A DNA stretch of 64,000 nt from Nectonema munidae (lineage: Eukaryota; Nematomorpha; Nectonematoida; Nectonematidae): the NCBI GenBank assembly GCA_030549495.1, contig JAUIRK010000046.1, positions 62,001 through 126,000 of the forward strand. The letters are read 5' to 3'. Shown piece by piece: positions 46,573 to 57,992 of this stretch. The notes under the pieces are model-generated. The model was not told the origin of the DNA and did no database searches. It saw only the letters and a program-made list of their open reading frames with translations. Within the stretch, counting starts at the first letter, position 1, and every line of letters begins with the position of its first letter. A program made the position numbers and the translations under genes.

Positions 46573-47989
46573 TAGAGTATGCTGTAAGGGATACGTCAAA
46601 TTAGTTTTCAAAAAACTTAAGTTATGCTGTAAAATTTTTTAGTTTTTGTTCAATCTCTATTTCTGATAGACTTTTTTTCCTTAAAATTTATTATAAAAAG
46701 CAAATCATTGCAAAATGTTAAAAGTTATTTTACTTATTGTAGCTTGCACCAATTTAGCTTTTAAACTATTTTTGAATGATGCTGAGAAAAATGAAGTAAT
46801 GCAATCTTAATTTATTGTTTGATTTTTGTTTGCACAATTTTATCTTTATTTTATACCCCTTTTTGAGAGTCTAACTAACTTACACTTATTCTTATACACA
46901 AAAATTCTAACACCAAGTTTTCTAACTTTAGTTCTGTTTTACATTTATTAGGAAGAAGGAACAACTGAAAATAAATGAATGATTTTTTTCATTAAATAAA
47001 ATTTCCAATTTTTTTATTGTTAATTGATATCTTTACCCCCTTTTTACACATAATTTGGAGATGGTGCGCATCTATTTGAAGTGAGAAAGAAGGAGCTATA
47101 TATAAGTCCTCATTCATTGTTGACTTTAAGCTTAATAGGGCGGGGGTTAAAGTTTACATTAAGCTTAATTAAGAATTAAATAGAGTAGACAAGAGAGGAG
47201 TAGGAATTCAGAAAAATTTGTTGTCTTTTTTGGAAGACGCTTGAAAGTCTGCCCCCTCCAATAATTTCAAGGATGTGCGCCCTGAATCAATCTCATTTTT
47301 TTCATATAAACATCGCAGGGTGTCTAGTAGACTCTTTTCCTTCAGACTACATTCACTCATATAAAACTCTCCAACCTTCAGTCATTTGTTTCCAGTTGTT
47401 TTCTCTATCAATCAAATATGCTTTCATCAATTCCTGTAATGTGCCTGATAGACTACTTCATTTTCAAATGAAAAGCCTATTCGCCTCAAACAATTTTTGT
47501 TATGCGATATGCAAATTTAATTAAAATATATTCGCTGGAAGTATAGTTTTTAAATTTCATCAATTTTGTAAAAAAAATATATAAAGTAGTCTTATAAATT
47601 TACGTATGCGCTGAATACACTCTATTTTAAACGATTGCTAGAATATTTGTTCTCCAGTGGTATTTCCAGACCAGTAAAATTGAAAATTGCAAAAAAAATT
47701 CGCCCTCCCAATAATTTTGAGGATCAGAACCTGTTGCAATCACAAACACAGAGGTTTTCTAAAGGCTAAATTAAAGAGTGCTTCTTACAATTCGTTATTA
47801 TTAGTTTAAAATCAACAAAAGCAAAATTTAAGAGTAACTAGTTTAACAAATGTTAATGTCTTGATATAAGTACAAAAAATTAATAATTATCTAAGGATAT
47901 CACTACACACTAATGATATACCAATTGAATTGGCAACAGCTTAATGGTTTTGTTATATTATAATCGGCATCGCTTAAAACCGATATTTT

Positions 47990-48307
47990 CAGCGGATTCA
48001 ATAAACAAATGAGAATTTATATTGGTTGTGTCGAGAGTGTAAAAGTTTTGAATTTCAATTTTCTGCATCATATGAAGAAGTTTCAAATAAATCGAAGAGA
48101 TATCTGCAAAAAAATGATTTGGAGAATGAAATATGTAGTTATTTAAGCTATGAGAAAGTAAAAAATAATTATTGTCCATTTGAACCAAAATATTTGTCAT
48201 ACCCTCCTCCATCTATTAAAGTTAAAGACTTTTTAGTTGTGGTGGAAAAAATTTATTCGCCAAGAAGAAACAAGTTAGAAGGAAACAGAGGAAAACTAAC
48301 ATTATAA
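47990..48307 (+). pseudogene. hAT transposase C-terminal fragment
   Basis: The frame 48026-48307 ends PKYLSYPPPSIKVKDF and VVEKIYSPRRNKLEGNRGKL. A KYLxxPP..S block followed by (I/V)YSPRRNxLxGxxxxKL is the C-terminal dimerisation segment of hAT transposases, where the usual SERxFS is diverged. ATCGGCATCGC words at about 47962 and 48523 flank it in direct orientation and may be sub-terminal repeats of the element. The N-terminal part is missing. Confidence 0.6.
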
Positions 48308-48309
48308 TT

Positions 48310-49800
48310 TATCAATCACAAATTTTAAATACTTAAATTGCTTTTATTTTTCGACAAATGATCTTTAAATATTTTTTATGATGTTTAATAAACCTTTTTT
48401 ATTTTATCGTACCAATTCAAAATCTTCTTAAACAAATTTTAAAATTAAGTACATGACATTAGTCAAAAAAATTGTGTAAGCATCTGCATCGATTCAGCAT
48501 CGGAATTTTATAAGGTAATCGGCATCGCTCCAAAAATTCGGATGGTATTAAAAGGAGCAAATTCTACTATAGAGAAGTTAAACCAGATACAGTGGAGATA
48601 ATGATGATGATATTAAAATTTAGGAATTCATCTTCGTCTTTGATTGCGTGATATCCTTAGCAGGATCGCACACAGTCGGAATTTTAGGCAGGGGCGTAGC
48701 CAGAAAAAGTTAGAGGTTTTTGATAAATAAAAAATACACCTTATATACATATTTATTTATATTGAATTGTAGCTTGTTGGTAAGGCATGTTCATTTTATT
48801 TTTAAACAACTTTTCAACTTCTAAAAAAATATAGTCACGAAGGGGTAATCCACACAGAATAAAAAAAGAAAAAGAAAGTTATATGAAAATGATGATGAGG
48901 TAAAAGAGGATCACGTTTGATAATAAAACATTATGCGAGCAACTCTAATACAATTGACACCAGATATAAATAATTACATTGCTAACAGAAAATGCATGGT
49001 TTGAACATTTCATTGCCATGGCACCCACCCCTATATGTGACAACGTCAAACTGTGAAGAGTTTTAATAACATGGAGATAGTTATTTCTTTATTATTAGTC
49101 TTCTATGGATGTTGTGTGGCACATGATATATTGTGAGAAAATCAACTATATATAAATGTAATTATAAATATGTATGTATGACATGATATAAGGTACATGA
49201 GGAGGGGGGGGGGGCACCACAAGAAACAACAAGGGCCACGGCCCCTCGTGTCCCATGTCTAGTAGGAGCAAATTTTAATAATAATTTTAACTCAAAAATT
49301 TTAGACAAATGTATTTATTTTTATAAAGTTATAGAAAAAATAATTCGAAAAATGACTTCAAAGAGGAGATAATTACAATGACCAGAATAATCAAAAGATA
49401 GCTAATGAAAAGCAGACGATTTGTATTTAAAAAAATTTTGAAGACGATGATATTTTGATAAAGTCAACTCTGCTTGGTAAACGGTTAATGCTACAAAAGT
49501 GTAGGAAAAACAGATAGATAAAATTCTGCCCATCCTCAAATTATTAGGCGGGTGCTTTAGGGGTATAACTTTTTCTAACTTTCTAATCCTGTATCATTTT
49601 TCAATGAATAATATTGTTTAAAGATCAAAAATACCAATTTTACATTGAACAATCCAAAAAACCTCGCGCGCAATGATTAAAAACATAAAATTATATGATT
49701 TACTTAACAAAATAAAACAAAAAAGTTTAAATATTGCCACAAAAATATCATTTATTTATAGCAGTAAGATAAAAACTATAAAAAGATATTAAAAATGATT
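48310..49800. other. Intergenic; single hAT-MITE end
   Basis: CAGGGGCGTAGCCAG near 48690 is a hAT-type left end. A G run lies near 49204-49214 beside GGGGCACCAC. No matched right end and no gene. Confidence 0.4.
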
Positions 49801-49820
49801 AGTAGCAAGAAACTTGCTGC

Positions 49821-51379
49821 TTAAATGTTTTTTTGATTGGGAATTGTTGACAATTTCTTGAATTTTTTCACACCTCTTTCTGCTGTGATGTTTGTTCTTG
49901 GTATGTTTATTTTGGAAATTTCAGAACTAAAAAATTTATCGAATGTTGATATGGCTTTGGGGCAGTTTTGTGCAAGAATCCCCTTTTGCAGGCTTTGATA
50001 TGTCGTTTCATCAAACATTTGGTTATGAAACCAAAACTGATAAAAGTCTTTGGATATGAAATTACAAATTTTTTCCAGTTGATTTCTTAAGTTGGAAATA
50101 AAAAAAGACAACCAAGGCTTAAGAAGCTCTGGAATTCCACCCAGCATTGTGGAGAGGTGGAAGATTTCTCCATTCTATTTTAGGGCATTTGTTTGTTTCC
50201 TTGTAAAACCTAAATGCCTGACAAAGATCAAACAAAAACCTAAAATCATCCCTCCAACCATGGTTCTCACAGAAGAAACAATCAGTATCGAACTCATAAT
50301 TAGCTAACGACTTCATTTACAAAATCATAGGGCAATTGAGGGCTTCTGATTGACCAATTTAAATTAAAGTCCATAATGTGTCTGAAAACAAGATCTAGTA
50401 TGTGGTGTTGACAAGCAAGAAACTGTGGTTTTTGAAAAGCTTTCTCAATCATGGGCTTCTGAAACTTCACTACAACTCCATTTTCTTTACAGTATTCACT
50501 GCCGTGGAATCACATATATTTTCATTTGAATACTCTTCCAAACACTAAAGTCGTTCAAGTATTCAATCTCTTCAAAAATTGCTTTGGAAGAGCCATTTTT
50601 GCAAGCAAGTATTGCAAGGTTTATTTTTCGATCGCTATTTTGAAGGCACACAACTTGGTACTCTGTTCTCGAAATGATTTTTCCGTCAAAATGAAGACAG
50701 ACAACCTGCAAAAGATGTTTCAATTTTTGTCTGACACATTCTGCGTCTCCTCTCGTCACTCGTTTCCAAACTCCCACTTGAGTTGGAGAATCTAAATTAA
50801 TTCCATCCAGCTTGAGTGATTCACAAACTTTTGCTGCTTTTTTGTTGATAAAGAATATTTACTCACAAGTTTGGCGGCAGATGCGGCTGAGCTACTTTTT
50901 GTTTTTTCGTTCACTGGTATAAAGTCATCGTCGCTTTCACCATCAAAGCAATCAGAGATCTCGGCATCATTTTCGTGTATTTCATTACTCAAATCGACTG
51001 ACTGCGGAGCTAACGTGCTTTCGATAAATTTGCGCTTTGAAGGATGAATCGTTTTGATGCCAGCTTCTTTTCTGATTTCATATCCAACTCTGCCGGCTGT
51101 TTGAATTTGAGTATCGTAGAGTTTTTTTATCTTCTGAAGAAAGCCATGTACCAACAGTTTTAGACACGTCTAAAAGATGCTTCATCTCCTCTTCTATTTT
51201 GTCTGACTTTCTCTTTCTATACTTTTCATAAAGATCAACAACACTTTTTGCTTTCGACAACTCTTTTTTGTTGACATTTTGCACAAATCAGATAAACTCG
51301 CCGTTATCAGAGGAATTTCGGGCCTTCTTTTTACAGCGCATATTTTGGGCAAGTTTTTATTATTCATTTTTTGATTCAC
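49821..51379 (-). pseudogene. Divergent hAT-like transposase, copy 2, nearly full length but frame-broken
   Basis: The coding path runs 51379 to 49821 through several frames: a Lys-rich N-terminal part (ELSKAKSVVDLYEKYRKRKS), an acidic/Ser linker (50792-51154) and VGVWKRVTRGDAECV. Next is LLQVVCLHFDGKIISRTEY (about 50700), then NLAILACKNGSSKAIFEEIE. At 50513-50463 is CDSTAVNT with KNGVVVKFQK one frame over. QFLACQHHILDLVFRHIMDF is at about 50370-50430, and FDTDCFFCENHGWRDDF and CPKIEWRNLPPLHNAGWNSR follow. The chain D(GK).. D(S/T)T.xNT.. C.HH.L.L resembles the catalytic order of hAT enzymes. At least four frameshifts inactivate it. Confidence 0.6.
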
Positions 51380-51702
51380 GAAGGAAAGAATTTATTGACT
51401 TAAAAAAATGTGTTAAAATGTGGAAAAAAAAAACAAATTAAGTCAAAATTCACAATTGATATCAAAATATGGTATAAATTAAATCAAATAAAACATAAAA
51501 AAAGTATTACATGTTGATTAACGAAAAAAAGCCTGAAATTGTATAATATAATATTCATCATATAGAATAAATTTTTCACATAGCAATGCGCGCGAACTTT
51601 ATGGCGCTAAAATAAAAATAAAATAAATTTTTTATGTTCCAAATAAAAAGTTTCATCGAATAAGGCTGCAGGCTTTTTGATTTGAAAAAAAAGTTCAAAA
51701 AG

Positions 51703-52624
51703 TTATTCACCCTCTCTCCTGCTTCTCAGCTTATTTACTGTCTTCCGCGGTTGCGGAGTTAAAGGAAAAATATCCAAATCTGTCTAAGACTCCTATAAAT
51801 GTAAGCGAAGAAACTTACAATAATTCGACTCCAAATCTAAATACTTAAAAACTTAATATATTTAATGACAACTCTTGTTTCTGACTTTGACCAAACGAAG
51901 AGTCAAAGTGCGTCGATGGGAGAGTCAGCATTCCCCCATCTTTAAGAATCTTTTAAGCATCCTTTCTTCCATGAGTGAACATACGAAAGAAATAGCAAAA
52001 GAATATTTAAAGGAGTTTAGTTGGAATAAAAGACTGTTATTGTTTTAAGATATTTTTATTAAAATTTACTACTTTGTATGGTTTAAAATACATCACGAAA
52101 TTTTTATAATATTTCTATATAAAATGAAACTTAAAAGATGTTGGTTTCTAATGTGATAATTTTTTTCAGCCAAGCTCAATTTACATCGCAAAGCTCATTA
52201 GTATGTGCTACTTTATATTGCTGTTATTTTTCCTAATTGAAAGAACTAAATAAGTTCTTATTAGTGAAGCCGCCCCTGAAATCAACTTTGCTCGCCCTGT
52301 GTTTAAAGTTTGGCGATGGGGCTGAGTCACCGCATAAACTTATTTTTCTCATTATTAAATTCCTCCGACTCTCTATCCCTTTTAAATCTCGGACTTCAAC
52401 TCCGCTACAATCATCTTCTACTTTACTAAATTTACACACTACACAATAATCCTAAACAAAAAAACATTTGGAGATACTTTCTTAGACTACACCACACCAG
52501 ATCAAGGAAAAACGTTAAAGTAATTAACTGTAAAATAAACTTACGAAGTCATTTAAAGCTTTAGTCAAAAGCCAGGATTCATCAAAAAACGTAAAGAAGC
52601 GAGCATAAGCCTTGGGAATCACAT
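51703..52624 (-). CDS. Last two exons of an unidentified spliced gene
   Basis: Exon 52545-52624 (80 nt) is preceded by a T-rich AG acceptor and followed by a perfect GTAAGT donor. It encodes VIPKAYARFFTFFDESWLLT, then KALNDF. The 761-nt intron ends at GTCTTAG (51784). Exon 51703-51783 then continues in the same phase with TDLDIFPLTPQPRKTVNKLR and SRREGE before a stop. Phase agreement across the intron, consensus borders and higher GC content support a real host gene on the minus strand. I do not recognise the protein. The tail is basic and could be a nuclear-localisation or binding segment. Upstream exons should lie beyond 52626, in a region now full of transposons. A candidate (55010-55205) is listed separately. 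Function unknown. Confidence 0.55.
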
Positions 52625-52912
52625 CTAAAAAAAGAAATAAGAAAATTGAAAATAATTAGTTTAGTGTATTCAAATAGGTGGAAAGAGAGAAAAATGATTA
52701 TAGTGAAATATAGTAAGTGAATTAACCATAAACCTAAAAAATCATATTCTTTTTGCATAATGTTATTTTAAAGATAACATAATTATCTAACCCTAACACT
52801 AAGCCCAAAAATCTCTTATTTTTTCTAACACTTGTTATAGTATCACTATAACATAGAGATCATTAAAAATTGCCTCGCTATCCCCTTTCAAAAACACAAT
52901 AATTCGTACCAA

Positions 52913-53215
52913 GCTGTCTTCCCATTTTTATAACTTCAAATCAAACAAGGAGCAATTATGGAAAGCATTAAATTGAAAGCACAGCAAAATCTAGGTAATC
53001 GAAAGAATATTCAAAAACGCAATGACTTTAACCCCGTTGTCTCTCCATTTTTATTATTTCAAATCAAGCACGGAGCAAACTTTATTATAAACAGTATAAA
53101 ATTAAACACACCGGAAAGTCTAGCTATACGTAAATCACAATGATCTTTACACCGTTGTCTCCCCTTTGTTATTATATCAAATGATACGTGGAGCTAATTT
53201 TATCCTAAATAGTAG
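52913..53215. repeat. Three degenerate tandem copies of a unit of about 120 bp
   Basis: The phrase (G/C)GCTGTCTNCCCATTTTTAT..TTCAAATCAA recurs at about 52912, 53034 and 53151, spaced 122 and 117 bases. Each is followed by GGAGC(A/T)A. A frame at 52958-53143 is only this repeat translated. Confidence 0.65.
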
Positions 53216-53399
53216 TAATATGTAATTGAGTATAATGAATAAAATTATGATAAGGTAGTGGATGTCTTTATCCTTTTGAGGGTTAGAGAGATTGTGGTTA
53301 AAAAATATAAGGGGCTGTCTCTCATGTCCAACCTCTTGAGGTTATAGAAGATATTATATATACATTAATTTACATATAAAATATGCACATTACTTTTAT

Positions 53400-54060
53400 T
53401 ATATACAATCTATTTTGCAACTTTTAATTGAACATTTTCCACACATTGCTTTACCATATTTCTTACAACTTTCTGTTGTTCTATTTCGACATTTCAGAGT
53501 AAAGCAACTTAGGCAAAGTTTTTAAGCGTATCGAGTAAATCAATCCTATCTGCAGATTTTTAATTTCACGGAGCTGTTCAACGATTCTTTGAAAAGAATG
53601 TCGACGACTAATGTTTGATTTGCATACCATTTTGTAAACGATCCAAGTATTTATGAGAGCAAGATCTATTACATTGTAGAAAACATGGACTGACCCAGCT
53701 TTACTACCTGTTTTGAAGGATTAAAGTTTTACCATTTGATCAAGAACATCTACACCTACTTTATTTTTATTATAAAAAAAACTATTTCTGGTTTCTTCTA
53801 GGGATTTTTTCCGCTAAAATCTGAAAGTGCTTAGAATGTTAACAATTTTGGACTTTTTAGCCTGATACGAAGTTATTGTTACAGTAAGTTTGTCTCTACT
53901 CATCAAAACGGTAGTTTCATTAAGTTCTCTTTCTCCTTTAGATCTAATAATTCTTTCCTGTGCTCACGTCAATGGTTCTTGGTCAAAAGGGCCGAAAGCC
54001 AAAAAAAATGGTGTCTTTATATGTTTTTTAAATTATTTAGCAAATAATTTTTTGAAATTT
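53400..54060 (-). pseudogene. piggyBac-type transposase relic, C-terminal half
   Basis: On the minus strand, across frames: RSKGERELNETTVLMSRDKL (about 53950), KKSKIVNILSTF (about 53840), KVGVDVLDQMVKL (about 53745), then AGSVHVFYNVIDLALINTWI and VYKMVCKSNISRRHSFQRIV (about 53570-53700). The VFYNVIDLALINxWI and GVDxLDQMV blocks are hallmarks of the piggyBac DDE transposase. A Cys-rich tail follows (LCLSCFTLKCR, CGKCS, about 53430-53520), as in the piggyBac cysteine-rich end-binding domain. The frame is broken several times. The N-terminal half was not recognised. Confidence 0.7.
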
Positions 54061-54644
54061 TCATACTCTTCAGATTCTTTACTTTTATAATTATTTTTAT
54101 AGTTTACTTTTGTTGTTTTACTTGCTATGTGTATGTATTTAAAGATTACGCCTAAGATTTTGTCAATAGATGGAAATTTTTTATATTTTCAACAGACTTG
54201 ATGAATAATTTTCAGTTTTTGAATTTTCTAAAAGCACTATAATAATTAAACTGTTTTAAAATAAGAAATAACTATACATTGTTTTGATTTGTGTATTGAA
54301 TAGATTAAAATTTTGAAAATAGGTTTTTTTTCTTTAATAAACTCATCAATTTTTTTAGGATCGTTACATAGGTTAATATAGTCTATCTTACACTCAATTC
54401 GGATGTTTTTGGATAAAAGGCAAAAAAACTTTTTTGGATAATTGCCAATAACAAGAAAGGCTAAAATCCAAAAAATTGTACTGTTTTTTGTGAAATAACT
54501 TTTAATATTTTTTGATGTACAACTATTTAAAAATGAAAATGCGTCAATTGACGCGAGCGTTAGGGTTAACAAGGGTCTCCCCAATCATATGAGGATTCTT
54601 CTCCTTAGTGATAATGTATGGAAACTCTGTAGGATGTTTCCAAC

Positions 54645-54911
54645 CAGTGGCGGATCCAGAAATTTCTTATAGGGGGCGGGGCGAAATCTATTTAATTTTT
54701 TTGCAATTTTGCTAAGTCTTCAGAGAATACGACTGCTGTATTGTCTTTTAGAATCACTAATTACCTGTTTTCATATTTTTAACATTATTTTGCTATGAAT
54801 AAATTGCAAACATTTTTTTATACATGTAAGGGTAATTTTCGAAGCCATTTTTCATAGGGTGGCCTAGGCCCATAAGCCCCCTCCCCCCCCCCCCCTCTGG
54901 ATCCGCCACTG
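54645..54911. mobile_element. hAT-type MITE with CAGTGGCGGATCCAGA ends
   Basis: Left CAGTGGCGGATCCAGA and right TCTGGATCCGCCACTG are perfect inverted complements. Flanks TTTCCAAC (54637-54644) and CTTCCAAC (54912-54919) form the 8-bp hAT target duplication with one difference. A C run (54880-54895) lies just inside the right end. An apparent AVADPEGGGG peptide on the minus strand is this terminus translated, a known annotation artefact. Confidence 0.9.
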
Positions 54912-55009
54912 CTTCCAACATAGAATTTCGTGAATGAAGTAGAAAATCCAAATGATAAAAGAGTTGCTTTCTGATCATAACGAAATCTTTTCCACCTGAA
55001 AGCATCGAT

Positions 55010-55205
55010 TCACGTTCCAATATGGCTGATGTGTTTGCTTTTAAAAGGTTCCTTTAGTCCTAACGGCTTTACATTTTCATTGCTGATTACTAAACTTCCT
55101 AACATGAACATTGATCTTTCAGCCTCATCTTGTTCTGTTACACAAGTAAGCAACACATGAATAATTCTACTTCCTCTTTTTGATAGACAATATTTTATAG
55201 AAAAT
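55010..55205 (-). other. Candidate coding exon, unidentified
   Basis: A strong acceptor (TATATTTTCTTTTCAAG, AG at 55206-55207) opens a 63-codon frame on the minus strand that contains RIIHVLLTCVTEQDEAERSM and MLGSLVISNENVKPLGLKEP. The composition is protein-like. It may be an upstream exon of the gene ending at 51703, or part of a transposon. The frame ends at a stop (55010-55012), so a donor must lie inside it if it is internal, and none is compelling. Confidence 0.35.
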
Positions 55206-55209
55206 CTTG

Positions 55210-56640
55210 AAAAGAAAATATAAAAACTAAAAACAAAACACGTTTTGAATTCTGCATTAAAATTAAGTCTGTACTAAATACATATGTGCATTACCAAATA
55301 GAAGTAGTTAATAAAAACTAAACTTTCTCAAAAACTTTACAGCGTTTTTTACCTACTAAAAAATTTAATTTTTTTTAACATTTTAAATTTTAAAGTATTT
55401 AAAGAAGTGGGATTTTTTGAGCATTTGAAGTCAGTTTTTTGTAAGTATGGAGTCGCATATCTTGCCTCCTACTCTAGCACCTTGATATAAGCTGTTAAAT
55501 ATTGATACTCATACAATAGAATTAATTTAGTCAATATAATTACAAACATAGAACAGTCAAAAATCGTTTGAGAACTAGTCAAAATTTGTTTCATTATATG
55601 AAAATATTAAACAAAATTTTAAACCTAAATATCCTCCTATGTATGGAATTTTAAAAAGTTTTAATGAATGCGCATTAAAACAAAAAAATTAGATTAAGTC
55701 GAAAAAATGATCTTTACTAAAATCCAAACCATGGGTAAGTGTAACGTTGTTTAAAATAAAAATTAACTTAGAACAAATTTCGTAAGTTATAGATATTCAA
55801 TTAAATATATTCAGTCTAAAACTTATAATTTAGATATGAATATAATAGTAACTAAATTCTTTGTATGTATATAGTGATTCTATTAAGGTTCTACAGCAGT
55901 GCCGTAGCCAAAAGTGGACCTAGGCAGTCCACCTGACTGAAAAAAAAGTTTAATCATTTGATGACCAGTACGATACCGGAGTACCATCAAATGAAAATCG
56001 TCCGCTTTAAATATATAAAATCGCATTGAAAAAAAGCAGACAATTAGTCTTAAAAATTATTTCTGGTCCTCAAAGAGCTAATAGTTGCTATAAAAAATTT
56101 TAGTACACCCGAGCTCAAATTCCGCTACACCGGTTCAAATTCCTGGGTACACCATTGTTTCACATGTGTGCTAAATAATGTGGACTTCAATGAACAAGAG
56201 AAATGTTTAAAGAAACACTTATTAGAAGTAGCTTTATGCTTCTATTATAAATAGTAGTGAAGTAGCCATTAGATCGGTATCGGCAAATTTTTTAGTGTTC
56301 ACGAATTTTATCTGACGATCCAATATACAAATTAAAGTTTATACTAGAGCTATAAGAAGTAAAAGAATCTTTGTATTTTATGCATAGCGCTTTGTACACT
56401 ACATATAAAAGCATTTTAATTAAAGCTGGTTTTTTGCTTATAGTTTGATGTAAAAAATATAAAAGATTCATAAATGGAATTAGAGAGCGTTCACAAATAA
56501 CGTCAGCATAACTTTTGACCCCTCCTCTTTTTTAATTAAATTTGTTTTCTCTCCCCCCCCCCCCCTATTTGACTTTTTTGAGAGCTCATATTAAAATCAA
56601 GAATCTAATTAAATTTTAATTACGTAAATTAAGCTTCTAT
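55210..56640. other. Intergenic; single MITE ends
   Basis: CAGTGCCGTAGCC near 55897 and GGGTACACCATTG near 56145 may be the two eroded ends of a hAT MITE of about 250 bp. GCGTTCACAAATAACGTCA near 56488 is a left end of the MITE family of 10257-10434, followed by a C run near 56552-56565. Confidence 0.35.
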
Positions 56641-56642
56641 TA

Positions 56643-57969
56643 CAGTGTTTTTCGGTCTGCATTTGATTACGTCGTTGTTGCATTCGAGCATGTTGTTGTA
56701 TCGTCTTCTTTTTCGATTCTTAATTTTTTTCATTGCTCTCTTCTTTCTATTTTGTCGCTGCTTCATAAGTTCCAATTCTTAATTTTTTAATCGCCTTCTT
56801 CTTTTTATACTTTGTGTATACAAACAAATTTTGAACTTTTCTGGACTTTTTGTCTGGACATGATACTCAGAACCAATGTACAGCAACTACAAGAAAATTA
56901 GTAACACCTGAATTAAGAAGATTCTGCATTGAATGGCACCGGGAATATAACCATTGCAAGAATCCTTGGATTATTGAGAACAACCGATGCCACACTTGTA
57001 AAAAAAGTTTTATGCCACAGGTCATGTAGAGGCATCGAAAGGAGGAGAAAATTACAGTGAAAAATTATTGAATTATCAAAAAGAAGAGATTCGCAAGTGG
57101 GTAGATGAAAATTGTTTGTTGACACTTGCAAAACTAGTGAATCCTGTTAAAGAAGAATACAGTTTGACTGTTGATGATGATGATGACAGTTTCACTGTTT
57201 CAAAATCTTGCATTGATCGCTGTCTTAGCAACTTTCACTACACAATTAAAAACGTCCTGCCAATCTCAGCATGTCGTAACAAAGATAAGACGATTCAACT
57301 TAGATTCAATTATGCTATCACAAACTTGAATAAAAGATAATGATGTCTTTTTTATATCTAGACGAGGATGGTTTCAAAGTATGTTCAAGACCAAAAAGAG
57401 AATGATCTGAAGTTAGTGTTCGTGCTACATCTGTTCCATAAGCGCGAACTAGAAATATTCCTGTTTTCGCTGTCATGAACAGAAACAGAATGATATTTTA
57501 TAAAAACTGTGCTATTAATGGTCCTTCTTTCAAGCTTTTGAAGGTTGTCTGCATTAATAATTCTGCACTCGTCCTAGATAATGCACGCATTAATAAATGT
57601 AAAAATCTTGTTTTTGATAGTTTTCATCTTCTCTCCTTATTGCCCTCTTTTAAACCCCCATTGACAATTGTTTCAGTGAATAGAAGTTGTAATAAATGGT
57701 TGCACGAGTGACAGCAGCTGAAAAATGCACAAGCGATGCGTTTAATCAAATGACATCTGATTGTAATGGTAAAATATGCTAAGCCATTTAAATAAGCCAT
57801 ATAATCGTAAATTAGTAAATGTTGAAAATAAAATTTTATTCTTGAACTTATTTGAAATTAAAATAGAAAAATGTCTTAAAGTTCAAGTACATTCCAGTAC
57901 AAAGATGTAATCGAATGCAACAACGATGTAATTAAATGCAACAACGAGGTGATAGATCGAAAAACACTG
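56643..57969 (+). mobile_element. Tc1/IS630-like transposon with both ends, transposase broken
   Basis: The ends CAGTGTTTTTCGGTCT (56643) and, inverted, CAGTGTTTTTCGATCT (to 57969) are flanked by TA on both sides (56641-56642, 57970-57971), the IS630/Tc1 target duplication. GTTGTTGCATT(C/T) words repeat near both ends. Inside, on the plus strand, are a helix-turn-helix part (ITIARILGLLRTTDATLVKK, about 56950), IRKWVDENCLLTLAKLV (57068-57340) and SKSCIDRCLSNFHYTIKN. The catalytic blocks are DEDGFKVCSRPKR (about 57360), MNRNRMIFYKNCAINGPSFK and ALVLDNARIN (second Asp, about 57565). Near 57650 is a broken PIDNCFSE, equivalent to the terminal acidic motif. Frameshifts near 56940, 57340 and 57640 inactivate it. 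Confidence 0.85.
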
Positions 57970-57992
57970 TATCAAATTAATCTTGATATTTG

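Larger units (their letters stand above)
45338..47727. repeat. Segmental repeat, copy B (partner at 7405-10150)
   Basis: Colinear with copy A from GATCCACTAGATTTTCT to TAATTTTGAGGAT. This copy lacks the two foldback elements of copy A. It has its own insertions, notably about 46855-47275, which ends in a MITE-type terminus (GGATGTGCGCCCTG), and extra sequence at 45725-45900. Confidence 0.8.

Noticed and set aside
37661-53335. Shared phrase GTCTC(G/T)C(C/A)TGTCCAA..CTTGAGG at about 37675 and 53320
   Set aside because: Probably the end of another dispersed repeat, but only about 30 bases match and no element boundaries could be defined.
54793-55020. 75-aa minus-strand frame containing AVADPEGGGG
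   Set aside because: The peptide is the CAGTGGCGGATCC terminus of a hAT MITE, a known false-gene signature.
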